A stretch of DNA of 64,000 bases from an uncultured Desulfobacteraceae bacterium. GTDB lineage: Bacteria; Desulfobacterota; Desulfobacteria; Desulfobacterales; Desulfatirhabdiaceae. The stretch lies in contig CAJBLH010000027.1 in assembly GCA_903953895.1 (NCBI GenBank), positions 26,588 to 90,587 on the forward strand. The letters are read 5' to 3'. Each line of letters begins with the position of its first letter. Position 1 is the first letter of the stretch. The notes under the pieces are model-generated. The model saw only the letters and a program-made list of their open reading frames with translations, searched no databases and was not told the origin of the DNA. Position numbers and translations under genes: made by a program. This document shows positions 56,077 through 64,000 of the stretch, in pieces.

Positions 56077-56949
56077 GTGAAAACACATAACATCATCATC
56101 ATCACCGGGTATTCCGGTTCGGGTAAAAGCACCGCCATCGCCGCTCTTGAAGACGCCGGATATTACTGTGTCGACAACATGCCGGTCGCGCTCCTGCCCA
56201 AATTGCTGGAACTTCCCATCGAACCGGACTTCAAGACCGCCGGTCTGGCCTTTGTCATGGATGTTCGTGAAAAAAACTTCCCGGCCGGTTATCCCCCCAT
56301 TTTCGAATCCCTGAGAACTCAGGGATATGCGTTCAAGATTCTTTTTCTCGAAGCCGATGACGATGTCCTGATTCGCCGATACAGCCAGACCAGAAGACAG
56401 CATCCGCTGTCACAGAATAAAAATCTGCCAGACAGCATCCGGATGGAAAAAGAACAACTGACGGATCTGCGAACCGTATCCGATCTGATTATCGACACAT
56501 CCACCTGCAATGTGCATGAACTCAAATCCATGATTCAAAACATTGCCAAAAAAAGCGGGGTGTTGTCTGCCATCCATATCACGGTGTTGTCTTTTGGCTT
56601 TAAATTTGGCATCCCCAAAGATGCGGATCTGGTCATGGATGTCCGTTTCATTGCCAACCCGTTTTACATACCGGAATTAAAACCGCTGAATGGAACGTCG
56701 CAACGCGTTAAATCCCATGTTCTCGACAATGCCGAATGTCAGGAATTTCTCGGTCGATATCTCGATTTATTGACATATCTAATCCCCTTGTACGAAAAGG
56801 AAGGCAAAGCCTACTTGACCCTGGCGATCGGTTGTACGGGTGGTAAACATCGATCCGTCGCCATTGCCGAAGCAATCGGCGGACATCTGGCAAGCCGGCA
56901 TCCGTCGAAACACATCGAGATTCACCACCGGGATATCGCGCTGACATAA
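56077..56949 (+). CDS. rapZ: RNase adapter protein RapZ
   Basis: 290 residues, GTG start at 56077. N-terminal P-loop ATPase with Walker A TGYSGSGKSTA, RTQGYAFKILFLEADDDVLI and RRYSQTRRQHPL; the C-terminal domain has FGFKFGIPKDADLVMDVRFI, ANPFYIPELKPLNG and GCTGGKHRSV. In E. coli RapZ binds glucosamine-6-phosphate and steers GlmZ decay by RNase E; in other phyla its target is unknown. It starts 11 bases after ptsN. Confidence 0.94.
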   Translation: MKTHNIIIITGYSGSGKSTAIAALEDAGYYCVDNMPVALLPKLLELPIEPDFKTAGLAFVMDVREKNFPAGYPPIFESLRTQGYAFKILFLEADDDVLIRRYSQTRRQHPLSQNKNLPDSIRMEKEQLTDLRTVSDLIIDTSTCNVHELKSMIQNIAKKSGVLSAIHITVLSFGFKFGIPKDADLVMDVRFIANPFYIPELKPLNGTSQRVKSHVLDNAECQEFLGRYLDLLTYLIPLYEKEGKAYLTLAIGCTGGKHRSVAIAEAIGGHLASRHPSKHIEIHHRDIALT

Positions 56950-56980
56950 ATGAAAAAATTAAATTTTAACAGGAGCGTTC

Positions 56981-57403
56981 ATGATAGGGATTGTTATTGT
57001 CACCCATTGCAACCTCGGCGATGCCTTGATCGAAGCCGCGGCATTCATCCTTGGCAGCCGTCCGGAGCAACTGGAATCCGTTTCCATCAATATAAGTGAA
57101 GAGGCTGAAAAACTGCGCGGTAAAGTTGCCGCAGGCATCAAAAAAGTGGATCAGAAGGCCGGTGTTCTCATTTTAACTGATATGTTCGGCGGAACTCCGT
57201 CCAATATCAGCTATTCCTTTCTGGAAGAAGGAAGGATAGAAGTACTCTCCGGAGTGAATCTTCCCGTGCTGATCAAGGCGATTCACCTGCGCAAAGATAC
57301 GGAGCTCGGCAAGCTGGCTGTTACCCTGGAAACATCTGGGAAAAAGAGTATTTCACTGGCAAGTGGGATATTAAAAGGAAACAAGCGAGGAGAATCATCG
57401 TAA
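56981..57403 (+). CDS. PTS EIIA component, mannose family
   Basis: 140 residues: MIGIVIVTHCNLGDALIEAA carries the active-site His9, followed by GVLILTDMFGGTPSNISYSF, the second family signature. It would accept phosphate from HPr-His15. No EIIB, EIIC, HPr or EI gene lies in the window; the next gene is gap. In several Desulfobacterota a lone mannose-type EIIA with PtsN is thought to have a regulatory role. An upstream GGAG (AACAGGAGCG) supports the start. Confidence 0.88.
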   Translation: MIGIVIVTHCNLGDALIEAAAFILGSRPEQLESVSINISEEAEKLRGKVAAGIKKVDQKAGVLILTDMFGGTPSNISYSFLEEGRIEVLSGVNLPVLIKAIHLRKDTELGKLAVTLETSGKKSISLASGILKGNKRGESS

Positions 57404-57413
57404 AGACAAAGAC

Positions 57414-57432
57414 CGGAAACACTTCGTTTCCG
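57414..57432 (+). promoter_or_regulatory. gap: Hairpin in the gap leader
   Basis: CGGAAAC and GTTTCCG form a perfect seven-pair stem with a five-base loop, 12 bases after the EIIA gene. No T-run follows, so it is more likely an mRNA processing or stabilising hairpin than a terminator. A strong ribosome-binding site GAAGGAGG follows before the gap ATG. Confidence 0.35.
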
Positions 57433-57483
57433 ATCTGCTGCCTATGGATCAATATTCTGATAATCTTTTGAAGGAGGTTTTTT

Positions 57484-58488
57484 ATGAGCATCAAGATAGG
57501 GATAAATGGTTTTGGTCGAATTGGAAGACTTGTTTATAGAGCAGCTATGAACAGATCGGATGTAGAAGTCGTCGCCATCAATGATCTTACCGATGCGGCC
57601 ACCATGGCGCATCTCCTTGAGTATGATTCGGTTCACGGGAAACTGCCTGTGGCGGTTACCGCCAAGGATGGAAAGATCGAAGTCGCCGGTAAAACCGTTG
57701 CCGTCACAAGCATCAAAGATCCCGCCAAACTTGAATGGAAAGACCAGGGCGTTGATATTGTCGCCGAGTGCACGGGACTTTTCACGGATAAGGAAAACAC
57801 GTCCAAGCATCTGGCAGCCGGTGCCAAAAAAGTCATCATTTCCGCACCGGCAAAGAATCCCGACATCACCATCGTCATGGGTGTCAACAACAACAGTTAT
57901 GATCCCCGTAAACACGACATCATTTCGAATGCCTCCTGTACGACCAACTGCCTGGCGCCTGTCGCCAAAGTGCTGATGGAAAGTTTTGGCATCCGCTGCG
58001 GCCTGATGACAACCATTCATTCCTATACCGGAGATCAGCGGCTGCTGGATTTTCCCCATCGAGATCTGCGACGCGCCAGAGCCGCAGCCCTGTCCATGAT
58101 TCCGACCACAACCGGTGCTGCCAAGGCCGTAGCCCTGGTGCTTCCGGAATTGGCGGGCAAATTAAACGGTCTGGCCATCCGGGTGCCGACCCCCAATGTC
58201 TCCATCGTTGATTTTGTTGCAACCATCGAAAAATCCGGAGTCAGTGTGGCTGATGTCAACAATGCCCTGAAAGAAGCCTCTCTCGGGTCTCTTTCCGGAA
58301 TTCTCTCCTATTGCGACCTGCCGCTGGTCTCTTCCGATTTCAACGGCTCTGCCTACTCATCCATTGTGGATGCCATCTCGACTTTCGTCGTTCAGGATAT
58401 GGTCAAGGTCATGGCGTGGTACGACAATGAAACCGGATATTCCACACGAATGGTCGATCTGGCCGCCATGATAGGAGAACAGCTCTGA
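57484..58488 (+). CDS. gap: Glyceraldehyde-3-phosphate dehydrogenase, type I
   Basis: 334 residues, normal length. NAD-binding GINGFGRIGRLVYRAA, catalytic Cys in SNASCTTNCLAP, then TTIHSYTGDQRLLD, the arginine of DLRRARAAA and WYDNETGYSTRM. It oxidises glyceraldehyde-3-phosphate in central carbon metabolism, in either direction. The Asp of VAINDLTD at the end of the second strand fits NAD rather than NADP preference. The stop overlaps the tpiA start (TGATG). Confidence 0.97.
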   Translation: MSIKIGINGFGRIGRLVYRAAMNRSDVEVVAINDLTDAATMAHLLEYDSVHGKLPVAVTAKDGKIEVAGKTVAVTSIKDPAKLEWKDQGVDIVAECTGLFTDKENTSKHLAAGAKKVIISAPAKNPDITIVMGVNNNSYDPRKHDIISNASCTTNCLAPVAKVLMESFGIRCGLMTTIHSYTGDQRLLDFPHRDLRRARAAALSMIPTTTGAAKAVALVLPELAGKLNGLAIRVPTPNVSIVDFVATIEKSGVSVADVNNALKEASLGSLSGILSYCDLPLVSSDFNGSAYSSIVDAISTFVVQDMVKVMAWYDNETGYSTRMVDLAAMIGEQL

Positions 58489-59255
58489 TGAACCCGACGC
58501 TTCGAAAACCGCTCATTGCCGGCAATTGGAAAATGTACAAAACCGTTGCAGAGGCTGTTCAAACCGCCAAAGACCTGGTTCAGTGTACCGCCGGTGTCGA
58601 TGTCGATATCATGATTGCACCGCCCTTTACGGCGCTGGCCCCGGTTGCCGAAGTCGTCCGGGGAACATCCGTCGCCCTGGGCGGGCAGAACCTTTTCTCG
58701 AAAAACGATGGTGCATATACCGGTGAAATATCGCCGGTCATGCTTGCGGATATCGGCTGCCGATATGTGATCATCGGCCATTCCGAACGCAGACAGTTTT
58801 TTGGGGATACCGATGCATCGGTGAATGCCAAAATCCGGGCAGCGCTCAACCATCGCTTGATTCCGGTTTTTTGCGTGGGTGAAACCGATGCGCAGCGGGA
58901 AGCTGGAGAAACGTTTTCTGTTCTTGACAAACAGGTCTCAAAGGGTTTAGAAGGCTTTTCGTCCGAAATGCTGTCAAACGTTATTGTCATCGCCTATGAA
59001 CCGGTTTGGGCCATCGGCACCGGCAAAACCGCTACCAGCGATCAAATTCAAGAAGTTCATACGTTTTTGCGATCACTTGCAGAAAAACGATTTGATAATC
59101 TGCTTGCCAAAACCGTAAAAATTCTGTATGGTGGCAGCGTTAAACCTGAAAATGTTTCTGAAATCATGAAACTGCCCGATGTAGACGGCGCTCTGGTCGG
59201 CGGCGCCAGCCTTTCGGCGGAGGTGTTTAGCAAAATCATTCGTTTTCATCATTAA
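58488..59255 (+). CDS. tpiA: Triose-phosphate isomerase
   Basis: 255 residues. PLIAGNWKMYKT holds the catalytic Asn/Lys, GHSERRQFFGDTD the catalytic His, and IAYEPVWAIGTGKTATSDQ the catalytic Glu and loop 6; the phosphate loop is LYGGSVKPEN and VGGASL. It interconverts the two triose phosphates next to GAPDH in glycolysis or gluconeogenesis. It overlaps gap by one base; secG follows 20 bases later, the common gap-tpiA-secG order. Confidence 0.97.
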   Translation: MNPTLRKPLIAGNWKMYKTVAEAVQTAKDLVQCTAGVDVDIMIAPPFTALAPVAEVVRGTSVALGGQNLFSKNDGAYTGEISPVMLADIGCRYVIIGHSERRQFFGDTDASVNAKIRAALNHRLIPVFCVGETDAQREAGETFSVLDKQVSKGLEGFSSEMLSNVIVIAYEPVWAIGTGKTATSDQIQEVHTFLRSLAEKRFDNLLAKTVKILYGGSVKPENVSEIMKLPDVDGALVGGASLSAEVFSKIIRFHH

Positions 59256-59275
59256 CCCTAAAAATACGGTAACTT

Positions 59276-59647
59276 ATGTCCGTTTTATTAATTGTTATTC
59301 ATGTCATCGTGTGTGTTGTGCTGATTATGGTCGTTCTGCTGCAAACCGGCAAAGGCGCTGATATGGGCGCGGCTTTCGGCGGCGGGTCCAGCCAGTCTCT
59401 TTTCGGCAGCACCGGCGCTTCGACGTTCTTGAGCAAAGCGACGACCGTGTCAGCGATCATTTTCATGATCACGTCGCTATCATTGGCTTATGTATCCACC
59501 AATCGAACCAGCAAATCCATCATGACAAACACATCGGCTCCGGTATCAGCTCCAGCAACTTCGGAAACAAAGCCGGAACCAGCGCAGAGTTCACCCCAAA
59601 CCGCGGCGCCTTCCCAGCAGCAGCCGGAAAGTGCGCCAAAAAAATAG
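59276..59647 (+). CDS. secG: Protein translocase subunit SecG
   Basis: 123 residues: two transmembrane helices (about 1-22 and 55-75) separated by the conserved loop [20 protein letters not shown] and [20 protein letters not shown]. The C-terminal 45 residues are a Ser/Pro/Ala/Gln-rich low-complexity tail facing the periplasm, longer than in many SecG proteins. It supports SecYE-driven protein export. Confidence 0.94.
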   Translation: MSVLLIVIHVIVCVVLIMVVLLQTGKGADMGAAFGGGSSQSLFGSTGASTFLSKATTVSAIIFMITSLSLAYVSTNRTSKSIMTNTSAPVSAPATSETKPEPAQSSPQTAAPSQQQPESAPKK

Positions 59648-59707
59648 ATTGCCTCATGGCTGTCTTCCGCTAAGACTTTTATCTTTGCGAACCCAGCCTT
59701 ATCCCAT

Positions 59708-59793
59708 GCCGAAGTGGTGGAATTGGTAGACACACTATCTTGAGGGGGTAGCGCTCTACGGGCGTGCCGGTTCAAATCCGGCCTTCGGCACCA
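59708..59793 (+). tRNA. tRNA-Leu (GAG)
   Basis: The acceptor stem GCCGAAG pairs with CTTCGGC, followed by ACCA encoded in the genome. The anticodon arm CTATC-TTGAGGG-GGTAG presents GAG, reading CUC/CUU leucine codons. The long variable arm (CGCTCTACGGGCG) is typical of tRNA-Leu, and the T arm contains GGTTCAAATCC. It lies 60 bases after secG with a terminator directly downstream. Confidence 0.96.
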
Positions 59794-59804
59794 TTCATCA
59801 GACG

Positions 59805-59840
59805 AGGTCGTAATCCTTAGGGGTTACGACCTTTCTGTTT
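59805..59840 (+). terminator. Rho-independent terminator after tRNA-Leu
   Basis: AGGTCGTAA and TTACGACCT form a perfect nine-pair stem with a ten-base loop, followed by TTCTGTTTT. It ends the gap-tpiA-secG-tRNA transcript. The remaining 158 bases before the convergent radical SAM gene hold no further gene that I can see. Confidence 0.85.
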
Positions 59841-59998
59841 TGGCTGGTTGCGGGGAATCAAGTTTTAACGGCACCTTCTAAACCCTTTCCTGGGAAAGGC
59901 ACTCGAAGCTGGTATCCATCAATTCGTCAAGGAACGTTTCATTTTGAAACCAGATATGTGTTGCGTACTTTGATTGTTGCAAATACGACCCTTTCCCC

Positions 59999-61276
59999 CT
60001 ACGTCATGATTGATGTCGCTTCCATGATCTTATATACGGGGATGCCCCTGTGGATAAAATTTACCATACGTTTCATGGAGGGATTGACGTAATGATAGAA
60101 TTTCTTAAATCCTTCACAGAGGTAGTTTAATCCAGGATCTCCGCCGGGAGACCTGGCGAAGCGATGTTTTGGGCATCCGCCCCGGCATGCAAAAAGAAAA
60201 TCGCAATTATGACAATACCTGGGAAGTGCGGTTTCCTTGGATGCGCCGAAGTCGATCTGTTTACTTGACTCGACCATCTTACTCAATTCACCGTCAAGTA
60301 TATTGCCAAGACGGTACGCGGGGTACATAAAGTGGTCACAGGAAAAAATATCACCGTTATACTCCATGATGAGATTGCGCCCACAACGAGGGGAAAGATA
60401 ACATACGCCTGGTACTGCCCCTGCCCAGGCTCCTAAACTCCACTCAAAATTCATGACAAAGATATTACCGACATCATTTTTTATCCACTCTTCAAAGACG
60501 CTTATGAGGAATTCACCATACTGGCTCGGCTCTACACTCCATGAGGTCACAGCAGTTGATTCGTCCAAACGCGTCATAGAGGGGGGAAGTGCAAGCGGAA
60601 TCCCCAACTTAACGGATTCCGGGCCAGCATCTCTTTCGACGATGGGAACAAATTGGATGAACTGCACGCCGTGCTTTCGAAGAAAACGGTAAACCTCAAG
60701 GGGTTGCTTTGAACTTTCGCTATTTACGGCGGCCAGAACGTTTACCTGGACGCCATACTTTTGCATCAGATGCAAGGCATTCAGAACCTTACCTGAGGTG
60801 GGCCCCCCATCTTTATCCACGCGGTAGGCGTTGTGAACCGCTTCGGGCCCATCCAGACTCAAGCCAACCAGAAAGTTATTCCTGGCCAGAAACTCACACC
60901 AATGGTCGTCAAGAAGGGTTCCATTCGTCTGAAAGGAGTTGGCAATGATTCTCCCTCGGCTGTATTTCTTTTGCAGCTCAAGGGCTCGCTGAAAAAAAAC
61001 GACTCCCATCAGAGCAGGTTCTCCCCCCTGCCATTCGAAGGTGACCGAGGAACCGGGCTGGGACTGGATATATTCCCGGATATAAGTCTCAAGGACTTCA
61101 TCTGACATGCGTGAATGCCTTTTTTCGGGAAGGAATGCCTTCTTCTCGACGTAGAAGCAGTAGGTGCAATGGAGATTGCACGCCGGGCCGGTGGGCTTGG
61201 CCATGAGTTGATAACCCTGCTGTGCCGGGCGGTTGAGCCCGCCTGCTTGTCGAAACTTTGTCTTATGATAACCCAT
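59999..61276 (-). CDS. Anaerobic sulfatase-maturating enzyme, radical SAM/SPASM
   Basis: 425 residues. The radical SAM cluster motif is C33-N-L-H-C37-T-Y-C40 (PTGPACNLHCTYCFYVEK), followed by FEWQGGEPALMGV and FQTNGTLLDD. The C-terminal SPASM region holds further cysteines (CYLSPRCGRN, CDHFMYPAYRLG, CHNCDFLFACRGGCPKHRFA) for two auxiliary 4Fe-4S clusters. Such enzymes convert a Cys or Ser of sulfatases to formylglycine without oxygen. The sulfatase gene ends 30 bases upstream and contains the CTPSR target, so the pair forms one functional unit. Confidence 0.93.
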   Translation of the reverse strand: MGYHKTKFRQAGGLNRPAQQGYQLMAKPTGPACNLHCTYCFYVEKKAFLPEKRHSRMSDEVLETYIREYIQSQPGSSVTFEWQGGEPALMGVVFFQRALELQKKYSRGRIIANSFQTNGTLLDDHWCEFLARNNFLVGLSLDGPEAVHNAYRVDKDGGPTSGKVLNALHLMQKYGVQVNVLAAVNSESSKQPLEVYRFLRKHGVQFIQFVPIVERDAGPESVKLGIPLALPPSMTRLDESTAVTSWSVEPSQYGEFLISVFEEWIKNDVGNIFVMNFEWSLGAWAGAVPGVCYLSPRCGRNLIMEYNGDIFSCDHFMYPAYRLGNILDGELSKMVESSKQIDFGASKETALPRYCHNCDFLFACRGGCPKHRFARSPGGDPGLNYLCEGFKKFYHYVNPSMKRMVNFIHRGIPVYKIMEATSIMT

Positions 61277-61306
61277 ACCGTAAAAAGGATACCTCTTCAG
61301 GAACGA

Positions 61307-63334
61307 TTAGCTGGATTTGCCAAAAATGAAAGCTTCCTGCCGGGCGAGCTCTTTTCTCAACTGCATATTTTTCGCTACCAATTGCCTCCGATTCAGACCG
61401 GGCACTGTCACATCCTTGCGCACATCCCCCGTCCTGAAATCGACGAGGTTGATTTGTTCGATGGGGTCAGATTTCAGGCAGTAGAGCTCCCATTCATCAG
61501 GTTCAGGTTCGTCGTCTCTGGGGTCCACATAGCGGACAATCTTCCAGTCTCCGGTACACAAGGCTCTCACGTTGTTAGGTTGCCTAACCGTTCCGGATGC
61601 CAAGGGATAGCCATTGGCCCTCTCATCATCAACTTTTTGGAGAAATAGATTAAACTGGTCCATCCTCTTTTGATCTTCCCAAAGGGAATCACCGGGTTCG
61701 GTGACCATGTCATTGGTCATGTAAAAAACACCTGTTCGTGGTCTTCCGTCAGGCCCAGGTATGTCTCCATATCTTCTTCCTTTTAGATGAGCCACCAAAT
61801 TAGCTCCCACAAAAGGTCTCACTACTGACTTGCCATGAATGGCTTCCATTTTATGCCTCAAATCCGATTCCTTATATCCGGCAAGGGCCACCAATGTCGG
61901 CGCAACATCAATGGAGCTTGTTGGTTGAAGAATTTCCCTCATCTCATATGGGTTTTTATTGATGAGAGGGGAAGATATGACCATCGGCACTCTTATCATC
62001 TCTTCATAGGCGCTGTGAAACTTCTGAATCATTCCCCCATGCGCCCCCGCCATCTCACCATGGTCAGAGAGGAAAACGACAATAGTGTTCTCTGTGAGCC
62101 TGTTGTCGTCAAGAGCCTGCAATATTTTACTGAGCTGACGATCCGCCAGATACTGACAATAATAATAAAACTGGTTAAAAGCCAGGGACCAGGTTGAGGC
62201 ATTTTCTCCCTGAAGCTGAAATGGGTAAGGCGATGGAATTCCAGGCATGTCGGATTCCTGCTGTGACTGGATCGCAAGCCCAAACTTAAGAGAATAGTCA
62301 TACTGACACCTTGGCTTATCGGTAAGAGACTCCTCAAAGGTAGGCGGCAAAGAGCAGTTGTCTTGAGGAAAGCCATCCAGATTCAAGTCCACCACAAGTC
62401 CCTGGTTTTTCAAAATGTTTTCTATGCAGTTGTAATCATCCTCATTCATCGGAGGAGGACAGGGGAGGCTTGTTTCGCCTTTGGCGGGGATTCCCGGCGG
62501 AGGAGGATAATCAGTCCAGGGAACAACCCCATGGTAGTCAGGGTTGTCCGGGTTTTCAGGGAGTTGCCAGTGAATGGGCCAACTGCCGTTGTCATGAGGG
62601 TTTACCAGCGAGCCTACTGCAAGCCATGGCTTACCGGATTGATCCTCTCCCTTTGTTTTAAGAAAGTCAACCACATTGTCCGCGAAGCCGACGTCTCGAT
62701 AGACCCCCAAATTCTCAGGTCCGCCACGGTGAGGATCAGGACATGCGCTATCCGAATCTAAAAACCCGAAAAGCTTAAGATAATCAGGTGCGTCAGGATA
62801 GGATACATGCCATTTGCCAAAATAATGTGTGGAGTAGCCCATAGCCAGAAACCAATCGCCAATAGTCGGCATGCCATCGGGGTCAAGCCATGTCATATCT
62901 TCGGGGATTTTGAACATTCCATCCGTAGCATCGACACCGGTTACATTCGGGTATTGGCCCGTCATTATAGAAGTCCTGCTGGGTGTGCAAGCGGAAGAAA
63001 CGGTATAGTGGGTTCTCATGACAACAGCATTTTGTCTTAATCGTAAAAAACCAGGGAAACACTGGGTGAAGGGATTGTCTGGAGAGATCGTCTTCTGAAA
63101 ACCAAGAATCTCCTTAAGTTCCTGTACCAAACCCTCGCCAGCGCCGTAGCCCTGTGGCGGCATATGCTGCTGATCCACCATGATCAGCAATATGTTCGGA
63201 TGGGATTGTTCGTGATCCTTATCCTTCTTTCCGGAACGGCCGAAAACTTCATCAGTGCCAGCAATTACGCCAAGCAGAGCGGCAGCAGAAATTTTACTAG
63301 AACGCTCGATGAATTCCCTACGCGTAATCTTCAT
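61307..63334 (-). CDS. Type I sulfatase with Tat-like signal
   Basis: 675 residues from the ATG at 63334 (AGGAG upstream; the ORF track adds 41 residues). The N-terminus KITRREFIERSSKISAAALL has a twin-arginine motif and hydrophobic stretch, so export by Tat is likely. Alkaline-phosphatase fold: NILLIMVDQQHMPP (metal Asp), SSACTPSRTSIMTGQYP with C116 as the formylglycine precursor (CxPxR), HYFGKWH, and SDHGEMAGAHGG. The substrate (carbohydrate or other sulfate ester) is unknown. It is large for the family, with extra loops after residue 250. Confidence 0.92.
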   Translation of the reverse strand: MKITRREFIERSSKISAAALLGVIAGTDEVFGRSGKKDKDHEQSHPNILLIMVDQQHMPPQGYGAGEGLVQELKEILGFQKTISPDNPFTQCFPGFLRLRQNAVVMRTHYTVSSACTPSRTSIMTGQYPNVTGVDATDGMFKIPEDMTWLDPDGMPTIGDWFLAMGYSTHYFGKWHVSYPDAPDYLKLFGFLDSDSACPDPHRGGPENLGVYRDVGFADNVVDFLKTKGEDQSGKPWLAVGSLVNPHDNGSWPIHWQLPENPDNPDYHGVVPWTDYPPPPGIPAKGETSLPCPPPMNEDDYNCIENILKNQGLVVDLNLDGFPQDNCSLPPTFEESLTDKPRCQYDYSLKFGLAIQSQQESDMPGIPSPYPFQLQGENASTWSLAFNQFYYYCQYLADRQLSKILQALDDNRLTENTIVVFLSDHGEMAGAHGGMIQKFHSAYEEMIRVPMVISSPLINKNPYEMREILQPTSSIDVAPTLVALAGYKESDLRHKMEAIHGKSVVRPFVGANLVAHLKGRRYGDIPGPDGRPRTGVFYMTNDMVTEPGDSLWEDQKRMDQFNLFLQKVDDERANGYPLASGTVRQPNNVRALCTGDWKIVRYVDPRDDEPEPDEWELYCLKSDPIEQINLVDFRTGDVRKDVTVPGLNRRQLVAKNMQLRKELARQEAFIFGKSS

Positions 63335-63610
63335 GAGACTGTTCTCCTTTCTTTTGCGTTGGACAATAACGATTCCCAAAATTATCAGGTCCAAATACTT
63401 CCGAAAATGTACGAGATTTTCAGCGGCTGTTGAGTTGTGAATCACCTGCGATATCACGCGGCAGTTCCTGCCCGATTATGCATTCAGCCATACTGATTTC
63501 ATTTGCCATGGTTATATTATTCATCATGGATGAACAGTTATTTGATCGGATGTTTTCGCCTATCATACCAGATTGAAACCTGCACGCACAACCAAGAAAC
63601 TATAGACTTT

Positions 63611-63696
63611 CAGAAAATTTATTTCGCAAGGCAACAGGGAGGGAATAGGCCTTTTTCGGCCATTCCCGACCGATAACGCAGCGAAATTATTTTTCT
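63611..63696. repeat. Structured repeat, copy 2, with long outer inverted arms
   Basis: Outer arms CAGAAAATTTATTTCGC (63611-63627) and GCGAAATTATTTTTCTG (63681-63697) are inverted repeats matching at about 15 of 17 positions. Inside is the hairpin GGGAAT, bulged A, GGCC, loop TTTTTC, GGCC, ATTCCC (63641-63667), followed by GACCGATAACGCA, shared with copy 1 at 4627. The 276 bases between the sulfatase start and this element hold no gene. The right arm stops where the group II intron begins. Confidence 0.75.
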
Positions 63697-64000
63697 GTGC
63701 GGCCGGGCAAGGTTGCGTGTTTTAGCGGGTGTGAAGCCCGCCCCGGAAGGAATAGCCATCCACCGGGTAGCGAGTTCTTGGACAAGAGGGGGTGACCTTT
63801 TGAGTTAAGCGTAGAACAGCGAGCCGGCAGGCCGTAAGCTGTAAAGCTGAAGTGATAGAGCCTCGAAATAATTATTCACGGGAAAGATGACGCTGTGGAA
63901 ATTGCGGAAATCAATAAGAAATCAGCGCAAAGTGGCGAGTTGGTGGATTTTCCCCGGGGTCTGAGAGCATGGCATGTCGGATATAGCGAACACGTGGTAA
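63697..64000 (+). mobile_element. Group II intron, 5' part (runs off the window)
   Basis: The sequence starts GTGCGGCCGGGCAAGG, fitting the group II 5' consensus GUGYG, and continues with domain I elements familiar from bacterial introns: AGCGGGTGTGAAGCCCGC, GGAATAGCCATCCACCGGG, GAGCCGGCAGGCCGTAAGCT, GTGATAGAGCCTCG, GGAAATTGCGGAAA and near the edge GGATATAGCGAACACGTGG. The intron-encoded reverse transcriptase/maturase and domains V-VI must lie to the right of the window. Subclass not assigned. Recognition is by memory of similar introns, not alignment. Confidence 0.75.

Overview
The window reads as a chromosomal segment of a Gram-negative, probably anaerobic bacterium of the Desulfobacterota, most likely Desulfobacterales. 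The evidence is a full lipid A, LPS-transport and BamA set, a DUF39-type homocysteine synthesis gene, an oxygen-independent radical SAM sulfatase-maturating enzyme, and gene orders (skp-lpxD-fabZ-lpxA-Gfo/Idh-lpxB-msbA; kdsA-kdsC-lptCAB-rpoN-hpf-ptsN-rapZ) familiar from that phylum. The placement is an inference; no rRNA is present.

Layout. 1-3441: end of an exopolysaccharide-type cluster (membrane-anchored TIM-barrel protein plus processive GT2). 3481-7825: a shikimate-dehydrogenase-like gene, a lipoprotein remnant beside a structured repeat, a thioesterase, a double zinc-knuckle protein, and a two-gene unit joining a CarH-like cobalamin-binding protein to a diguanylate cyclase. 7888-12206: an accessory, eroded zone with fragments of type I restriction-modification genes, a frameshifted radC, an operon of a membrane fusion protein, a CDF-like protein without metal ligands and a small protein, and a VapC remnant. 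12255-25621 (minus strand): recC-recB-recD, an MBL hydrolase, a PPOX-family protein, an HD hydrolase, and purH split into two genes.

25792-40224 (plus strand): lysS, then a long envelope run: lolC/E, lolD, bamA, skp, lpxD, fabZ, lpxA, a Gfo/Idh oxidoreductase, lpxB, msbA, a PAP2 phosphatase and a GT2. These genes make, flip and possibly modify lipid A, insert outer-membrane proteins and release lipoproteins. 40273-49898 (minus strand): an Rpn nuclease remnant, uvrA, alaS, recA, a thpR remnant, a DUF39 sulfurtransferase and an M23 peptidase. 50253-59793 (plus strand): kdsA-kdsC-lptC-lptA-lptB (Kdo synthesis and LPS transport), rpoN-hpf-ptsN-rapZ-EIIA (sigma-54 and PTS-type regulation), gap-tpiA-secG and tRNA-Leu(GAG) with a terminator.

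59999-64000: an accessory end with a sulfatase and its anaerobic maturase on the minus strand, a long palindromic repeat related to the one near 4.65 kb, and directly abutting it the 5' part of a group II intron running off the window.

The observations I rate highest are the Wx9EH cobalamin photoreceptor-like protein coupled to a diguanylate cyclase, the covarying repeat with the intron inserted at its arm, and the operon with the metal-ligand-less CDF protein.
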